Below, in pieces: positions 62,233-64,000 of a stretch of DNA of 64,000 bases. Position numbers and translations under genes: made by a program. The notes under the pieces were generated by a model that was given only the letters and a program-made list of their open reading frames with translations, was not told where the DNA came from and did no database searches. Position 1 is the first letter of the stretch. Every line of letters begins with the position of its first letter. The stretch is from contig NZ_CP158367.1 of the NCBI RefSeq assembly GCF_040267685.1, forward strand, positions 1,550,001 to 1,614,000. The letters run 5' to 3'. Source of the stretch: Proteinivorax tanatarense. GTDB taxonomy: Bacteria > Bacillota > Proteinivoracia > Proteinivoracales > Proteinivoracaceae.

Positions 62233-62654
62233 TATCTAGTTCCTCCTAGCGGCTGGCATGCTATTGTAAAGTAGCGAATGGGAATGTTATGCTTTTTAGC
62301 CTTATCTATTTCAACGGCCATTCCCTCCGATATTTGATCCCCAAACACCCACACTTCCCAGCACTTTGTTAAAAGAACAAGCCCCATTTCTATACCTAAC
62401 TTCCTTTGCCCTGGGTCGTCTTCATAGAGAAACTGTGGATACATAAGGTGCGGAATAATAGGTATCCTCTTTTTAGATACAGCAAACCTTCCGTACCTTT
62501 TTGCTCTTTCTGTGTTTCCTTCAATGTCCCCAGCATAAGGGCTACATATAAACACTATCTTTTTATTTACCATGTTTTCTCTATCTACATTTGAAAGTGC
62601 CTCATGTGCCGTTGGATCTATATACCCTTCTTTGTTATATATATTAATCCCCAT
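62232..62654 (-). CDS. DUF4406-like (nucleoside 2-deoxyribosyltransferase-fold) protein
   Basis: 140 residues: KIVFICSPYAGDIEGNTERAKRYGRFAV, IPIIPHLMYPQFLYEDDPGQRKLGIEMGLVLL, VWVFGDQISEGMAVEIDKAKKHNIPI. The pattern matches the nucleoside deoxyribosyltransferase-like fold found in phage early genes, where it may act on nucleotides. GAGGAG precedes the ATG. Confidence 0.85.
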   Translation of the reverse strand: MGINIYNKEGYIDPTAHEALSNVDRENMVNKKIVFICSPYAGDIEGNTERAKRYGRFAVSKKRIPIIPHLMYPQFLYEDDPGQRKLGIEMGLVLLTKCWEVWVFGDQISEGMAVEIDKAKKHNIPIRYFTIACQPLGGTR

Positions 62655-62655
62655 T

Positions 62656-64000
62656 TTATAACTCCTCCTCGTTATTGTTATTTACTTTTTTTATCTGCGC
62701 CCTTACTGCATCAACTAGGGCGTTTTGACTTGTATCCTTTTCTTCTAAAGCCTTCATTACTCTTTGATCTATGGTTTTATTTGAAATGATATGGTGAATT
62801 ACCACTGTCTCCTTTTGGCCTTGTCTCCAAAGCCTAGCATTGGCTTGTTGGTAAAGCTCTAAGCTCCAGGTAAGACCAAACCAAACTATGGTGCAGCCAC
62901 CCTCTTGAAGGTTTAAACCATGGCCGGCTGAAGCTGGGTGGCAAAGAGCTATTTGCATTTTGCCTGCATTCCAATTAGCTATATCTTCTGAGGTGTTAAT
63001 TTCACCACATTTAAAGTGGCTTTTAATCCTGTCTTTATCATGTTTAAACCCGTAATATATAAGGACCGGCTTTCCATTTGCAGCCTCTATTAAATCCTCT
63101 AAAGCTTCAAGTTTTTTATCGTGTATATGCTTAACTTCACCATGTTCATCGTAAACAGCACCTGATGACATTTGTAAAAGCTTGTTTGATAAGATAGCAG
63201 CATTTGATGCATCTATTTCTGTATCATCAATTGGTAAAAGCAGATCCCGCTCTAGCTTGTTGTATAGGTTCATCTCTTTGGGAGAAAGTTTAACTTCTAC
63301 CTTGTTTAAGATGCACTTTGGCATTTTAAGATAATCTAAGGCTTTCATGCTGATACAAATATCCGATATTTTGTTGTAAATTGTATCCTCTGCCCCTTCA
63401 ATTAGAGCATAGTCTGCTGGTATTCCACCGTTTATATATTTTTGTGGGTAAAAGTAGCGGCTGCGATATCCAGAAAAAGTTCTGCCTAATCTTTGTCCAT
63501 TATCTAAAAGATAGATCTGACTCCAAATATCTAACAGACCGTTAGGAGCTGGAGTTCCTGTTAGACCAATGATCCGTTTAATTTTAGGCCTTACCTTTTT
63601 AAGGGCTTTAAAACGTTTTGACTTTGGAGACTTAAAGCTAGATAGCTCATCTATAATGACGGTATCAAAATCCCAGTGAGCGTTTTTAACTAGCCATTCT
63701 ACATTTTCCCTATTGATAATGTAGATATCAGCATCTTTATAAAGAGCCATCTTTCTTTTTTGTTCGCTACCTAATACCTTAGATAAGCTTAACCCCTTTA
63801 GATGAGCCCACTTTTCACATTCTCTACTCCAAGTATCTCTTGCAACTCTTAACGGGGCTATAACTAAAACCTTAGTTGCATCAAAATGGTTATATAAAAG
63901 TTCCTTTACAACGGTCAATGTGATAACCGTTTTGCCTAATCCTGGCTCTAAAAATAGTCCTGCTTCTTTGTTTTCTAAGATAAATTCTGTGGAGTAACTT
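62656..64000 (-). CDS. Phage SNF2-family helicase, 5' end beyond the window
   Basis: At least 447 residues are visible. The frame remains open to the right edge, with Walker A in FLEPGLGKTVITLTVVKELL (about 63945). DELSSFKSPKSKRFKAL (DEAH-like motif II), GLTGTPAPNGLLDIWSQI (motif III), HPASAGHGLNLQEGG and RLWRQGQKETVVIHHI (motifs V and VI) follow. It is the usual phage DEAD/SNF2 ATPase of the replication module, acting on DNA remodelling or recombination. Confidence 0.93.
   Translation of the reverse strand, partial: SYSTEFILENKEAGLFLEPGLGKTVITLTVVKELLYNHFDATKVLVIAPLRVARDTWSRECEKWAHLKGLSLSKVLGSEQKRKMALYKDADIYIINRENVEWLVKNAHWDFDTVIIDELSSFKSPKSKRFKALKKVRPKIKRIIGLTGTPAPNGLLDIWSQIYLLDNGQRLGRTFSGYRSRYFYPQKYINGGIPADYALIEGAEDTIYNKISDICISMKALDYLKMPKCILNKVEVKLSPKEMNLYNKLERDLLLPIDDTEIDASNAAILSNKLLQMSSGAVYDEHGEVKHIHDKKLEALEDLIEAANGKPVLIYYGFKHDKDRIKSHFKCGEINTSEDIANWNAGKMQIALCHPASAGHGLNLQEGGCTIVWFGLTWSLELYQQANARLWRQGQKETVVIHHIISNKTIDQRVMKALEEKDTSQNALVDAVRAQIKKVNNNNEEEL

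Overview
The window is AT-rich bacterial DNA with strong GGAGG-type ribosome-binding sites, frequent GTG/TTG starts and tightly packed operons. It fits an anaerobic low-GC Firmicute (Clostridia or a relative). The support is a corrinoid methyltransferase operon with a RACo-type activator, a glutamine synthetase that aligns end to end with the Bacillus enzyme, a probable selenocysteine gene, and Firmicute-type phage and IS21 elements. I cannot name the species from sequence alone. Almost everything is on the minus strand; only 26392-26898 and 54438-54794 are convincing plus-strand genes.

Region 1 (1-8 kb), metabolism. A partial small membrane protein gene is followed by three 125-126 bp tandem repeats, each carrying a hairpin, and then glnA. 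Next comes a five-gene operon (7921 to 2399): two full-length MtaA/CmuA-like (UroD-fold) methyltransferases, a RACo-type corrinoid activator, a third and shorter UroD-fold protein, and a B12-binding corrinoid protein. Together they look like a corrinoid methyl-transfer system of unknown substrate.

Region 2 (8-28.4 kb), mixed chromosomal genes. It holds a coiled-coil protein of unknown function, an RluA-family pseudouridine synthase, and an ArsC/Spx-family gene whose catalytic Cys codon is an in-frame TGA followed by a SECIS-like hairpin. A TcaA-like membrane protein has its first 22 codons cut off by a complete IS21 element (13211-15715, with CACAG target duplications). After it come an amidinotransferase-fold enzyme, several orphan genes, a PPP-type phosphatase, an endonuclease/exonuclease/phosphatase protein, a NERD protein, a YdjM-like hydrolase and two linked unknown genes. 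The region also carries wreckage: an IS110 fragment, a galU 3' fragment, a frameshifted small gene and a decayed transposase-like remnant.

Region 3 (28.7 kb to the right edge), an HK97-type siphovirus prophage running off the window. Read leftward from the right edge it has a SNF2 helicase, a DUF4406 protein, a DUF1492-type regulator, a HEPN Abi gene between two identical 58-bp RNA-like elements, HNH, a GC-rich cos-like stretch, a ParB-methyltransferase fusion, small and large terminase, a moron island, portal, ClpP-type protease, capsid and connector genes. It continues with the tail tube, the tail chaperone pair with a programmed frameshift, tape measure, tail and adhesion proteins, holin and amidase. 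It ends in three adjacent large serine recombinase genes, one a 1200-residue head-to-tail fusion of two recombinases.

Most notable: the Abi/HEPN gene with paired small-RNA-like elements (60186-61327), the probable selenoprotein (10334-10696), and the fused double recombinase (28739-32323).
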